A DNA stretch of 64,000 bases, taken from positions 682,287 through 746,286 of the forward strand of contig CAJJDN010000004.1 of assembly GCA_905182985.1 (NCBI GenBank). The letters run 5' to 3'. The notes under the pieces are model-generated. The model worked only from the letters and a program-made list of their open reading frames with translations. It did no database searches and was not told where the DNA came from. This stretch comes from Paramecium sonneborni. Lineage: Eukaryota > Ciliophora > Oligohymenophorea > Peniculida > Parameciidae. How positions within the stretch are numbered: the stretch's first letter is position 1; every line of letters begins with the position of its first letter. This document shows, one piece after another, positions 11,807-24,409 of the stretch. The translations under genes and the position numbers were made by a program.

Positions 11807-13816
11807 ATGGAAAAGTAACATTCGGTTGAAGAATCATAATAAATCAATTAAGAAATTTATAACTAATAAAATTAATAAAAAAGAATTCAAAGTATACAAT
11901 CTTAAGATGAAGAAGAATAAATAAATAATTCTCATTTTAAGAATTTAAGCTCATCCTCTATCTAAAATGTTCTATCTGAATAAAATAGTGACTATGGACA
12001 GGAAAACCAAGATGAATTTAATTTTCTAATGTAAGAATAAAACTAAAAAAAGAACATTGAAAAAAAATAAAATCAATAATATGTTTAGAATTAAGAACAG
12101 GATCAAAAACAAGGAAAATTAGTAAAAGAAGAATCTAATACTGTTGAAAATTAAGTTGTTCAGGTCTAGGAACTGAAAAATGATGATAAAGAAATTATAA
12201 ATTATTCTCAAACAAGCAATAATTAAGGAAATAAAGATGTTAAATAAGTTTCTATTAATAACTTGATCAAATAAATTCCAACAGAAATTTCTGATTAAAA
12301 ACTCGAAAAAAAACAGTTAGATGAAGATGAATTAAATAATGAAAGAGTTCATAAGGGTTCCTAATAAATAGAAAAACTAAAATCAATTATAAAATCTCCA
12401 AAATCTGGAAGTTCATAAATTTAATCAGGAGATCCTTCTTTAGATAAAAGTATTTTATTAGAAAAAATATAAAAATAAAAAAAAAATGAGTAATAATATA
12501 ATCAAATGATGGAGACTCATTTGAATGAAATTTTTTAATTTTATACCAAATAATTCATAAATCCTATTAAATTGTTGACAAAGGATTAGATTTTTGAAAA
12601 AAAGCAAGTATTAAATTTGCAATAATTTATGCATTTTTGTAAAGATTTTAAATTAATAGATTTGCTAGTCACTAATGATTTTATATTAAAATATGCTGGT
12701 TCAAAAAGTCAAAAACCTTTATATAAAATTAAATATAAAAATAGAGTAAAGGATTCATATGTTATTACAAAATAAATTTTAGAGGAAATTTTCTAAAAAT
12801 CTTCTGGAATTAAATAATTAAGTTTTTCAGAGTTTTAATACTCACTAATTAAAATAGCTGACATCATATTTCCAGTTTCTGGTTCTGGTTCTGTGAAAGC
12901 ATTAAATTCATATTTAGGTCTTCATGATCCAGAAATATATAGTAAAAAGTTAACAAAAGTGGAAGATTTGAATTAATCAAGAATGTAAGATCAAGGAAAG
13001 ATTAATATTAAATCGGAAGTTAAGAAAGTCCTACCATAAATATAAAATAAACCGAAAATTGAAAGCTAAAAAATTTAAGATACATTTGAAATTTCTAAAT
13101 TTATTTAAATTTAACAGAATAATCCTTCTAAATTTTAATAGAATAATAAATATTAAGCTAATTCAATTAGATGGGAAGATTTGGGAGGGAGCGATAAAGA
13201 TTTTGATCCAAAAAAATTACTTTTCGAAGAAGATATTACAGATTAAGAGGATGCTTTGTATTTAAAAGAGTATATGATCACAAAATAAGGGATTTCTAAA
13301 AAATAAGAGTTTTAAAAATAATATTAAGAAGGATAAAGGGTTAATTATCGTCAACATGTTGATTAAAACTAGAAATATAAAAGGGATTAAGGATACACTG
13401 AGGATGTTTATAAAGAATTTAAGTTATATGATTTGTAGCACAAAATGGATCTTTAAAAACATACTATATCTTTATAAAAGAATTATGAATCAGATGATGC
13501 TTAATTAATTAATTATGAAATAGCTGAAAAAAATTAATTTTAAAAGTAAAAAAATTAATTGATACATCCAAATTCGTTTGAGCTAAGAAAAAATTATAAT
13601 GTTATAAAGTAAGTTTCCTTTACCAATAAATCCTAAATTTATCATAATATGAGTTAATCAAATGAGAGAGGATAATAAAACATATCATCAATTGAACAAG
13701 AAAGTAAAAAGAACATATTAAAAATGGAAACAAATTAAAAAAAAAGGGAATTATCAATTTTGGTAGGAATGAAAAAAAATTAAGAAAGTGTAATAAGAAA
13801 GATTTAAAAGAAATGA
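11807..13816 (+). CDS. Gln/Lys-rich protein of unknown function
   Basis: A single uninterrupted exon of 669 codons from ATG 11807 to TGA 13814-13816, exactly in frame. The first ~230 residues are low-complexity, Gln/Glu/Asn/Ser-rich (MEKQHSVEESQQINQE). A folded-looking region follows at about residues 230-380, with QQFMHFCKDFKLIDLLVTND, AGSKSQKPLYKIKYKNR and QYSLIKIADIIFPVSGSG. The rest is charged and helical. No domain is recognised; the middle segment could be a calponin- or EF-like helical bundle, but I cannot support that. After the TGA the same frame stays open for about 45 codons with coding-like composition (see findings). Confidence 0.75.
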
Positions 13817-14092
13817 CTTATAAATGTTATTTATAACTTAAAATCTCAAAAATATATAACTATATTAGATTTAGAATAAAAAAAATATTGTGAAAAAGAA
13901 TAATTTTTATATTAAAACAATCTTTTATATAAAGAAAATAAATAATTATGAATGATGAAAGAATGAGTAAAATAGTGAAGAGTTTAATAAATATGAAGAA
14001 CATAATAGGATTGAGGAGGATCTAAAATTAGAAATTTAAGGAGAAATGTGAATAAATAAAAAAAAATATACGTTTTTGAATATAAAAATATA

Positions 14093-16114
14093 ATGAAATT
14101 CATTGCATTAGCGATGCTAGTGATGTTAGCAACATCACAAGAATTTGTATAATTTTACTCTGCATTTGAAAATGCTGATGTAAGTTAATTAGACGGATGG
14201 ACGATACAAGGATCATTGTCAAAGACTTAGGGTGATAATTTCTTTACTTGTTCATCAGATACAGTTTTTGGAGGACCTAAAGCATTTGGTAAAGGAGCAA
14301 TAGTTACTAGATAATTTTAATTGCCTCCTCATTTTTAGATTAAAATATAAGTTGAAGTTTGGAAGTATAACAATATAATAAATCTAGATTTGATGCATGG
14401 GATACTTAAAGATAGTTCTTTTATTTAGATAATTATCTTTGGGAAACAATGTGGACTGGAAGTGATGGTACAAAAAGATGTGCAACTCCAGCAGGTGGCA
14501 ATGTAAATTCTTTTTAAGTTGATTAAACAATAACTCATAATCATGCAGCATTATTTATTGCATTTGCATCATCAGCTGATAAAGTGGCAGACAAAGTATA
14601 ATGAATAGTAATAATTATTAGATGTCTTGGGGTGTAAGAAACTTGAAATTATTTTATTTACCATGTCCAACTGAATGTGGTACATGTTTAGGACCAGATG
14701 CTATTGTTTGTTAAATGTGGGTTCCAGTTTCATCAAGTTGGATAAAAACTTTAGATGCAGATGGATGGTAAGCAAAAGGATCTTCAAGTGTTATTAAAAC
14801 AAGTACTTGTGCTGGTATTCCAATTATTGGAGGGCCTGGTAATTTTGGAAATAATGTATCAATTTAAAAAATATTTGATAAACTTGTTCCACATTATAGA
14901 ATTAAAGTGATAGCATAATTTTGGAAGATTGACAATTGGGATAATGATAATGCTATTTTACTTATTGATAACTAAGAAAAATGGAAATAAAATGTAGCAT
15001 AAGTAGAAGATAAAGAATATTTTATTTGTGATAAGATTAGTCCAGGAGGTGTTGATGGAACAGAAAAAGTTATTAATATAAATTTTGAAACTCCTCATAA
15101 TTATGGTGCTGCACTTGTTAAATGGACAGCAACAGTTAAAAAATCATCAAAATAAGCATCTTGGGGTATTAGATAATTCCAACTTTATGTTGCTTAATGC
15201 GCTAGTAATTGTGCAACTTGCACTGGTCCAAGTGTAGAAGATTGTACAGCTTGCGTATCACCTTATGTTTTATTGGATCCAGAAGACGGAAATGGATCTG
15301 GTTGTGTATTAAAAGGAGATTGGGTTGAATTTACATCAGAATTTTAAGGATCAAGTTGGACAGCTAATCAAGATTGGAAAGTAAGTGATGGTAAAAATGG
15401 ACCTGATTTTACAACAACATGTGGTGATTTTAAATTCTTTGGTGGTTATGAAAAGACAGGAAAAGATGCTAAAATAACAAGAAAATTCAATTTACCAGCT
15501 CATAAAAGAATTAGAATAGCTTTTGAAGCTTGGAAAATTGATAATTGGAATGGAGAAGATTATGTTGTTAAAGTTGATGGATTAAATGTATGGTCAAGAA
15601 CATTTGGATTTGGAGATCCTGGACTTGCTGATATTTGTGGTGGTGATGGATTTGAAAATTATGCCATAGTAGATTTTATTATTGGACATGAAGCATCTAC
15701 TTTAGATTTGGTTATATCAAGTACTATTGGAAAAGATAATAATAATGCTTCATTTGCTCTTAAAGGATTTAAACTTTATTATGAAAAACCAGATGCTTGT
15801 GCTACACTCTATACTGAATGTAATTTTACAGGTAATACTTATATTCTATTTATTACTTAGGAAAATCATTTAACATGTGTGAAGACTTACCCAATTTCTA
15901 ATTAGCCAAATATCCAAGCAAAATTAAATCTATTCAAGTACCTGCTGGGGCTAAAGTAGTTCTTTTTGATGAAATGGACTATAATGGTATTATTAATTAT
16001 ATATTTCTAGGAAAAACAATTGAATACACTGAAAATCAAAAATGTATTGATTAATATGAATTCAAATTCCTTTAAAAAAACTAATAAAGCTATGTCTTAA
16101 CAGCCAACAATTGA
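14093..16114 (+). CDS. Secreted three-module protein with C-terminal beta/gamma-crystallin-like domain
   Basis: ATG 14093 starts a clear signal peptide (MKFIALAMLVMLATSQ). Three similar modules of ~130 residues follow. Each begins with a Trp-containing strand (LDGWTIQGS, DADGWQAKGS, TANQDWKVSDG), has a Cys/Gly loop (for example CAGIPIIGGPGNFG), a T/SRxFxLPxH strand and a KIDNWD-type motif. Cys-rich linkers (CPTECGTCLGP, CASNCATCTGP) separate them. The last ~85 residues (CNFTGKSF, then KVVLFDEMDYNGKTIEYTEN) have the look of a beta/gamma-crystallin Greek-key motif. Four introns: 14365-14387, 14596-14621, 15832-15860 and 15987-16010. Known from the family: Tetrahymena dense-core granules contain proteins ending in beta/gamma-crystallin domains (the Grt1/Igr class). 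A trichocyst or other secretory-granule role here is inference. Confidence 0.8.
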
Positions 16115-16136
16115 TATATTAAATAAAAATATATAA

Positions 16137-17093
16137 TCATAAAAATCCAACTTTTTTTTTTGTGTTTTTGCTACGATCCTACTTAGGCTCATTTTACTCA
16201 TTCTCTAAAATCTATTATCCTTTTCCATCAAACATATCCTATAATGTATTTTCATAACTTTGCCAAATCTATTCCTCTAAATAATCAATTTTTTTACATA
16301 CTTTTTTTCATATTTGAAGATGGATTTTAATTATTTTTACTTTATTATTAAGGTATTCTCTTTTTCATTTGTTGTACTACTTTATTAACTTTATTAAGGG
16401 CATAATATTATATAAAATAATTTGCTGCTGGAGTAAAATTTATTTGACAAATTTTCTCCTAATCAATTTGATCATCTAAAATATATAAACTTAAGTCTTC
16501 ATCTTTATCTCTACCTTTATATTAAGCTCTTTCTTTTTCATTCAGTCTCCTTATGTAATCCTATTCTAATTAAGAATAGGCAGATTTATAATTATTGCAT
16601 CTATTTTCTAAAGAATGGATTGTTAATAATAAAGGATTTATTAAATCATTTACTATAATTTTATTATGATATTGTTCATCCACAACTTTACAATCAAAAA
16701 CCCATGTTAAAGTATAAATCTTTATAACATTACTGTAACCGTAATACAAAGATGACTCATTAATCTTAAAGGAGTATTCCGCTTAAGGATCATATTTTAA
16801 AGCTAATTCTAATAGATCTAAAACTCCTTGAAAATTTGTGGTTTATATTGATTTATTGTATAACTCCTTATCTTTTTAAATACGATCTTTGTTTAGTTTA
16901 CAAATCCATGATTATCTTAAATTTGTGATGTCTTTATTTTATACATACAATTACAGATTAAACATTTATCAATATTGATTCCACCTCTTATTAAATAGGG
17001 TGTGTTTCTACATCCAGTCCATAAGGGCTATGCTAAAATATATCTTGTATGAATACCTTTTAGAAAAGTGAGATCTTCCTCTTCGACACTCAT
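16137..17093 (-). CDS. Candidate XLF/Cernunnos-like end-joining factor
   Basis: ATG 17093 to TGA 16137-16139, about 300 residues, close to human XLF. Introns: 16932-16954 (23 nt) and 16277-16301 (25 nt). The N-terminal part has a beta-rich head look, with TGCRNTPYLIRGGINIDKCL then YITNLRQSWICKLNKDRIQ, resembling the strand-then-helix of the XLF/XRCC4 head where a Trp follows the last strand. A long charged coiled-coil-like stretch follows (LENRCNNYKSAYSQLEQDY). The tail is polar and ends in a basic patch plus hydrophobics, SKNTKKKVGFL, like the Ku-binding tail of XLF. In Paramecium, classical end joining repairs the breaks of programmed DNA elimination, so such a gene is expected. The identity is inferred from layout and weak similarity. 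The stop lies 22 bp from the convergent neighbour's stop. Confidence 0.5.
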
Positions 17094-17390
17094 TTTTAAT
17101 TATATAATTTAAATTCTGAATTCTCAATAACATTAAAATAATTGATTAAAATTATTTAGAAATAAGATATCTATCATTATTTTAAATCTCACTAAAATAC
17201 TCGTTATTCATAAACTATGATTTATTTAGCATTCTTAAAGCTTATATAAATATCTTAATTGATGGGGTTCATAAATTATATTTTCAAATAATAATATTTA
17301 TTCCTTTATTTATAATGCATTATAATATCTTTCTAAAGATGTTTTCTAACAAAAAAATTATGAATAACCATATAATAAATATTTTATCAA

Positions 17391-17816
17391 ATGGGATGTG
17401 TTACAAAAAAAGAGAGACAATAATCAACTATCAATATTAACGAATAAAACACCTTTTATTTTGTTATTATTAATGGAGAACAAGAACTTAAATAATTCAA
17501 AAAACAATACAGATTTTCAAATTCAGTGCCAATTATAGGCTCTATAAGTATTATTTAGCATTCAGTAAACTCTAGATCAAAGTACGATCATTAAGAGAAG
17601 AAATCAACTTTTTTAAACATAGTCAGGTAAAATGGTATTAGAAATGAATTATATCGAGACCTCAATTTAGATACATAATAAAAAATGAGTTAATATTTAT
17701 ATTTCTAAAGATCTTAAAGATAACAAAAATTTTTTATGATTAACTTTGAAGGTATCATATTCTAAGTTCATAACAAAAATTTGAAAATAATTAGGCAATT
17801 TTTTCATTCTTTATGA
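17391..17816 (+). CDS. Small protein with myristoylation-type start (MGCVTKK)
   Basis: One exon of 141 codons, ATG 17391 to TGA 17814-17816, exactly in frame with no internal TGA. It starts MGCVTKKERQQST, a Gly2-Cys3 pattern that commonly receives N-myristate plus palmitate and would place the protein on membranes. The remainder is basic and hydrophobic (FYFVIINGEQELKQFKKQYR, ending IIRQFFHSL). No domain is recognised. It is preceded by about 300 bp of spacer. It could be a real membrane-anchored small protein or a chance frame; the length without TGA in this AT-rich DNA is only moderate support. Confidence 0.45.
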
Positions 17817-17919
17817 TCAAGATATTTTAAAGTAATCTTTATTATTCCATTTTAGAGGTTAAAAAAATAGTCATTTAATATCAATTTAAAATAATTAAAT
17901 AATTTTGCATTTTCTAATA

Positions 17920-19813
17920 ATGGAAGAAAGAATAATTCAATTTGCACCATTTTTAGCTAGCAGAGCTAATGAAATAGCATCATTGTAAAATAATCTAAAA
18001 AGCAAATATCTTAATTCTACTGCTCAGCCATTCTAAGTGATCCATAAACATATGAGAAGAAGGGCAATGTCACATAATCGATATCGAATACCTAGTTAAG
18101 TATAATTTTATTATATCTTAATAGTTAAGAAAGCAAATGCATGGTCCAGGATTAGAAGAAAGAGATTTAAAATAAAAAATTCCAAAATGCCGTAAACATT
18201 TGAGAAAAAGAAAAGATTTGATATTTATGAATAGATCAAATAAAATTTAATGGATGGAAACGCATCTATATTAAGTTAAGAGGATGAAGATGATTAATTA
18301 TTGTGGATTTAAAGTACCTGAAAAAGCAAATGAAAAAAATTTCAGAGCAGTTCATAGATATTTTGATCATGGTAGTATGATTTTTGATGCTTCTTACTAT
18401 CAAATTATCGAAGGAAATATTGAAAATGAATTAGTAATTGATGATCATACTATAATTCATCCTTAAGAACTAACAGATACTGATTTTGTTGTCCATAATA
18501 ATAAGTTTAATATTTTTTAGATAATTGGAAAAGAGTCATTATAAATTATCAATGCTTTTTTAAATATTTTTAATTGTTCTATAGATGGAGAAACTCATAA
18601 ATATTTTTGCTTTAATTATTAATTTGAGAAGATCTAGAGTGTTACAGCATAAAAAGGAAGAAAAATCAAAACTCTTGCTGATTATGATGAAGAAATGAAA
18701 GATATGAAAGAGATATATGAAAATAAAGGTGACGAAGATATCAATAGATCTGTATGGTAGATTGATTAAAATCAATTTATCAAGAGATTTAAAATTGATA
18801 CAAGAAATCGATATACACATTAAAGAACAAAGAAAAAAATTTATCAAGCTTTGTTAGAGATTAGATAAAAAGAATAATAATAAAAAAAATAAGAGCAATA
18901 AAAATAAGATTAGTAAAATTAAGTTGATCCAATGAAAAAAAAAAAAGCTATGAGATGGCTATTGAATTAAATGGATAAAAATGAAAATGATATTAGCGTT
19001 GAGCTATATGATTAAAATGAAAATGAGAAGATAGTAGAGAAAGAAATTTAAATAGAATAATCTGAGATCTTATTAAGCTAAAATGACTAAAATTTAAACA
19101 GAATTCAATAAAATTCTAATATAAAACCTAAAGATATTGAACTAAAATTATTAATTATACCTCCATCTAAATAGCTAAAGAAATAAATTGATATTGGATA
19201 TAAATTAGTAATAAATTTAGGAGGAGGATTAATAATATGGAGATTGTTTAATTAATTAAAATTGAAACCTATTGGTTTACGAGACATTCGTCAAATATGT
19301 TTGGAGAATAATTTATTATTTAATGAATATGAAAATGAAGATCTTATTGATAACTATTTAAAAAGCACAAATAAACTTAATTATTTAGCTTTATAATTTC
19401 CTTACCCATTTTCATTTGATTTTTCATTATATCCATCATGGTGTAATTGTATTTTAGTTGCATATAAGAATGTTCCTAAAAAATAAGCTTTAATCCTTTA
19501 GCCCTCTGAAGAAGATTTTGAGCTTTTAAGAAACAAATAATATAAAATAAAAATAGAAAGAACTGAGGATGAAAAACCCAAATTAAGAAATAGAGTAGAA
19601 GTTATCCAATTCGAAAAAAGATTATCAGAAATAAAGTAGAAACGCAAAATATTGGGTTAAATATTTTTTGGGAACATATCCTTACAACATGGCAAAGGAG
19701 TTGGTCAAGGTAAAATTGATGGATCATTTATTGGTAAAGAAATAATAGTGCTTTTTCGTAATCATGATTCAGAATATTGTTTTTTTGCAGATTGTAAAGT
19801 AAATACTATTTGA
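17920..19813 (+). CDS. POP1: RNase P/RNase MRP subunit POP1
   Basis: POP1 is the largest protein of the RNase P and RNase MRP ribonucleoproteins, which process pre-tRNA and pre-rRNA. The 622-residue frame from ATG 17920 to TGA 19811-19813 has one 25-nt intron (18100-18124). The N-terminus carries the hallmark motif: IIQFAPFLASRANEI, then KHMRRRAMSHNRYRIP (family pattern HxRRRxxSHxxxRxP). A second hallmark, WMETHLYQVKRMKM followed by NYCGFKVPEKANEKNFRAVH, matches the family's W(L/M)ETHxWHAKR block. Later come the POPLD-like region (GGGLIIWRLFNQLKLKPIGL, PSWCNCILVAYKNVP) and a C-terminal Gly-rich GNISLQHGKGVGQGKIDGSF. A charged Gln/Lys-rich insert in the middle is species-specific. The identification is firm. 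Confidence 0.92.
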
Positions 19814-19865
19814 ATAGATAACATATTTCTAATATAATAATAATATAACATTTAAATTTAATAAA

Positions 19866-22800
19866 TCATACTAATTCTATTTTTTCTGGTTTTCTAACAC
19901 AGATCTAAAAATCATATAATCTTTCAATAGCCAAATCAAATAAAAATAGCATACAAGTTAGAGCTAAAGCTAAATATAGTTATGGTCTAGAATAATAAAT
20001 GAAATAAATACGAGACAAGGTATCTAAAGAAATTATATGAGGGAGATAATTCCACTTCATTCACTATAATTAAGATCAGCCAATAAATAATAATTGAAAG
20101 TACAATAAAAAATATCGTGAAGTTATAACTAGTATAAGTGAAAGTGAATATTTTGAGATTGACAAGAAGAATGACAATTCCATAAATAAAGACTCCATCT
20201 TCAAAAAATTCAATTGTCATACCATTATACATATTTTAATTTTCAGTAGAAAATGTACAAACTATAAATATGATCAAACCTTAGACCATTCCATTAAAAA
20301 CCCATAGCCAAAATTTCATAATGGTAAATATGGGTTATTATCTGAATTAGACATAGACATCAGGTTTATCTTCAAGTAAATTGTGTGTAGTTTTGCTCCA
20401 TTATAAATACTCAGAGGAAGGATGCATTTCATCAAAAAGAGCATATAGTACTTAAGGTAAAGCAGCAAAAACTGTATTAAATAATGAAGACAACCATTGA
20501 TCATATAAATATTATCCACTAAAGCCATTGAGAAATCCAAACCAAAAATAAGGAGTAATGAAAACTTAATTTTTAAAAAATATGTATAGAATTGTAAGAG
20601 CATTTCTTCTTGAACATTCAATTCCATAATAAAACATTAATCTTTTAAGATGTTTGAATTCTTCTATTGCAAAATCAGCAGCTCTAGCAGCTTAAGTTCC
20701 TTCAACTCCTTAAATTCCAACACCTACATGAGCCTATCATAGGTATTCAAATATACTTCATTTATCATAGAAACATCATTAGCTCCATCTCCAATAGCTA
20801 AAGTATATGCTTTTGGAAGATGTTCCTTAACTAGTGCTACAACTTATTACTTTTATTTTGGAGATACTCTAGCTACAATAACAACGCTAGCATAGAAAGC
20901 TTTTTTGAGTAACATTGATTTAAGTTATGGATTATCTAGCATTACTGATAATTATTATCCGCTAATCACTAATGCAAAGTTGGATTGCTCATTAAAATAT
21001 TGTAAAAATATTTCCTCTATATTTCCAACCGTTGCTTCATTAAATACCTAAAGGATATCCTTACTATCTATCAGATTACATGAATATCCTATTGCTATTG
21101 CTGTTTCAACTTTATCTCCAGTAAGAACCCAAACCTTAATATCTGCAGATTTTAAATCTTATATTGTTTATCCAACATCATCTGCTAGCATGTCTTCAAC
21201 AGCTGTTATGCCCAGAAACTCTAAATTAGATTCCATTTTCTTTTGTAATCTATTCATCATTTCCTCATCTTTATTCTCCTAAGCCTTCTTGTACCTAATA
21301 CATTATTTAACATTAATACTCTGACAAATACATGTTCATTTCACTTTAATTAAAAGTCTTTCTGCCTAACATTAAAGTTCTGTATCCTTGAATTGCAAAT
21401 TTATGGATGATATTTTAATGTTTACATTCTCCCATTAACTCTAGCAATACTTCATCAGCTCCTTTACAAAATAATACATATTCATTTCCTGTTTTTACTA
21501 CTATAGTCATTCTCTTTTTTTCACTGCTAAAATCAAATTTTATTACTCGATGAAATTATGTTTTGTTTATTGTTAGATGATTATTATTATCTATCCCTTA
21601 AAATATATAACCTTTTTATTAACAATAATCTAACATAGCCAACTCATCAGGAGAAGATCCAATTAGTTTATTTTTTGATTTTACAACAGAATGACACAAA
21701 CTTAAACATAACAAGGCCTCTTTCTCATTTTAAGCAAATAACTCTCTAAATTACATACAATTCTTTGTTAATGTACCTGTTTTATCAGTAAAAACAATAT
21801 TAATTTCTCCTAATTATTCAATTAAATTAGATTGATGACTTTTTGAATTTGGCATCACTTTGTCTGATTCTAACATTTTGGCCTAACCAAATTTTACTAA
21901 CTCCACATTTACTATTAAAGATATTGGTATAAAATATGAGAGTAATGAAAACCATAAACCTAAATCTATAAATAAATTTTCTTTAGAAAGTCCTAGATAC
22001 GAATAGTTAAGATGATTTTTAGTCCATATGAATTCATAGATAGAAGCCATTAAACAGAATAATACTAAACTGATCGATATGGATATAATACAAATTCTCA
22101 TGTATTATTCTAATCTACTTCTTTTGCTTCTTTCTTTGGAGCAGTTAAGCATAATTTTACAATCCATACCACTATAAACACACAAACCTATAATCCATTC
22201 TGTATTTTTTAAGATGCAATCTCTTTCAATGAAGTTACTGTAATTAAATTATTAAACTTCAGAGTTTCTTATTTAATATGTTCCTGATAGTTTATAGAGA
22301 ATCGGATTCCTTTAATCGTAGACAAACTTTACTTTGTTATTTTATTCCTTCTGATTATTAATATATAAATACAAAATTTATAGCATTATCTATATGGTAT
22401 TTTTGTTATAAATCATAGATAGAATATTTTTGTTTTAAATTTGTCTCTCCATCAATTTGTTTAGTTTCAACATAAGCAATTCCTTCTTAGTAACTTGAAG
22501 ACAATATTAAGATATCACATGGAATACTTTCTTATTCCATCACTAAAATAATGTCAGCTTAATAAATATCTTTCCAATTACACTCAATAAACTAATTTTC
22601 AAAATATTTATGAGATTTCCGATGATTTTCTTCTTAGTCAGATTTATATCTACTTTAATAAGAGTTCTTACCTTGAGTATTCTTCAATTGCATCTTTCAA
22701 TATACTAATACTAATCATCATTGCTAAAGGTCCATAAATAGTTGGAACGCCATTTGTATAAGAAGTTGCAGGTATTATTTGTAATATTCCAATAACAATA

Positions 22801-22976
22801 AAATAAATATTAGCAGGTTAGGTAATTTATTTTATAAAGGCATATGGAAGAAATGTTAACCAACTTGTTTTCATCGTCGTGATGGTGTTAGATTTATTCC
22901 TCATTGGAGTATCATCTGGCAGAATGATCTTTTCTGTTTAAGATATCTATTCATTTATTTAGAAGTAATTCTTCAT
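19866..22976 (-). CDS. P4-type ATPase (phospholipid flippase)
   Basis: P4-ATPases move phospholipids from the outer to the inner leaflet, working with a CDC50 partner. Seen in order from ATG 22976: the N-terminal [18 protein letters not shown] and ANIYF block; IDGETNLK (the P4 variant of the TGES motif) at about 22440; [13 protein letters not shown] with the phosphorylated Asp codon at 21784-21786; [13 protein letters not shown] near 20780; and a C-terminal block of membrane helices ending [17 protein letters not shown] and RKPEKIELV at TGA 19866-19868. Multiple 22-30 nt introns are inferred, including a 23-nt one directly after VSMINE and a 25-nt one before the last helix. At roughly 980 residues it is near usual P4 length. 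The family is firm; substrate unknown. Confidence 0.93.
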
Positions 22977-23084
22977 TAAATGAATTATTTTTTGTGAAAT
23001 TTTATAATTTTTATTTTTTAAATAATCTTTCTATACATTTGATAATAACTTTTAAAAATAAATAATTTATTAAAATTTTTATTG

Positions 23085-24385
23085 TCAATCTTAATTGTGG
23101 CTTTTATTTTCATCATCATTTATTCCATCAATTATGCTTGAATCTTTTGAGAGAATTTCTTCTCTTATTGATTCGTCTATTTTTATATTTACACTTGAAG
23201 GATCAAATTATTATTCTTATGAATCCTGTTAATTTACTGCTTCATTTTCTCCCTCTTAATCTCCTTATTAAATATTTTCATTCATATTTTCTCCCTCATT
23301 TTTTTATACTTCTGTTGTTCTTTCAGTATTTTCTGTATTCTCATTATTTTTAAAAGTTTCTTGGGTATTTTTTAATATCTTATGTATTCCATACATTGGG
23401 TTTGGATTGTACATATGAATTTTATGTTTAATCGTCTCTTATAATTTTGATAATTTTAATTATTGTATCTTATCCATTTCTATTGTAAACTAGTGAAGGT
23501 TTTTTAAATCCTCTACAAGTTCGGAAGGTATTATGCTAAGTTATTTTAACTCTAAAATGTGGAAGCTATATTCTGATCCTAAAAAAAGAAATTTTGCATC
23601 AAAATGAATTGGCTTTCCTTTTTCCAGTTTTTAAAATGTTTCGATTTTATATTAAGAGTTTCTTACTCCTAATACAATATCTGGTAAATCTTCAGTAGAT
23701 TCAGTTGGATCCATCTTTAAATAAACCCAATAATTGAATTAGAAATTTGGATCATGATTTGGTTTTGTTTGTATATAATCTCTAAAATATAGTTTTAAGA
23801 AAATACCCCTTCCATGAGACTATCTTATTTTAAAAATAGCTTTCAAATTAATGCCTTGCTTTTAGACCATTATCAACAAATTGAAATTTTCCACAAAATT
23901 ATAAGAAATCTACCCACGTTTTGTTTGCATATACATCTGTTTCAATTTTAGGATGTTCTTATTCTATAAAATATTCAAAGTAAAAAAATAAACAGATGAT
24001 TATTGTTAATAAAATTAAAGCATATTTTCTTGAAACTACAACAATGCAATTGCCAAATCTAAATTATAATACTTAATCATTGATGTTTGGTAATTAAAAA
24101 TATTTTCGTTTTTCTAACTCTTGATTACAATAGTAACATCTCTTTATTATCATCTTAGACTTTATTTATTATTTATACTTTTGTTGATTGAAATACTAAA
24201 GGTATGATAAATATGCACCAAATTCCAAAATAAAATAAAGAGATAAATGAAATTATAAATGATGCTGGAGATGGCACTTATTCTAAAATACTCTCCCTTG
24301 CAGCTCCACAATTTGGACAAACAGGTTAAGTAGAATGAACAGCTGTTTCAGCTGACTCTTCATTATCAGTCTTTGAAATTAACAT
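23085..24385 (-). CDS. Wolframin-like membrane protein with split zinc ribbon
   Basis: From ATG 24385: a soluble start, then CPNCGAARESIL, a hydrophobic segment (SFIISFISLFYFGIWCIFI), then RCYYCNQELEKRKYF. The two CxxC pairs flanking a membrane stretch recall LITAF-type zinc ribbons. A second membrane helix (YALILLTIIICLFFYF) leads into a lumenal-type region: HPKIETDVYANKTWVDF, IFKIRQSHGRGIFLKLYF, then EDLPDIVLGVRNSQYKIE and FLFLGSEYSFHILELKQLS. The last two match the pattern of the wolframin (WFS1) C-terminal OB-like domain (DIVL..., then LGS...ELKxLS). The tail is acidic and Gln/Asn-rich, ending at TGA 23085-23087. Introns include a 25-nt one after QSTK; one junction in the middle (about 23850-23880) requires a 19-nt intron and is less certain. 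WFS1 acts in ER calcium and stress handling; that role here is inference. Confidence 0.65.
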
Positions 24386-24409
24386 AATTAATTATATTAA
24401 TGAAAATAT

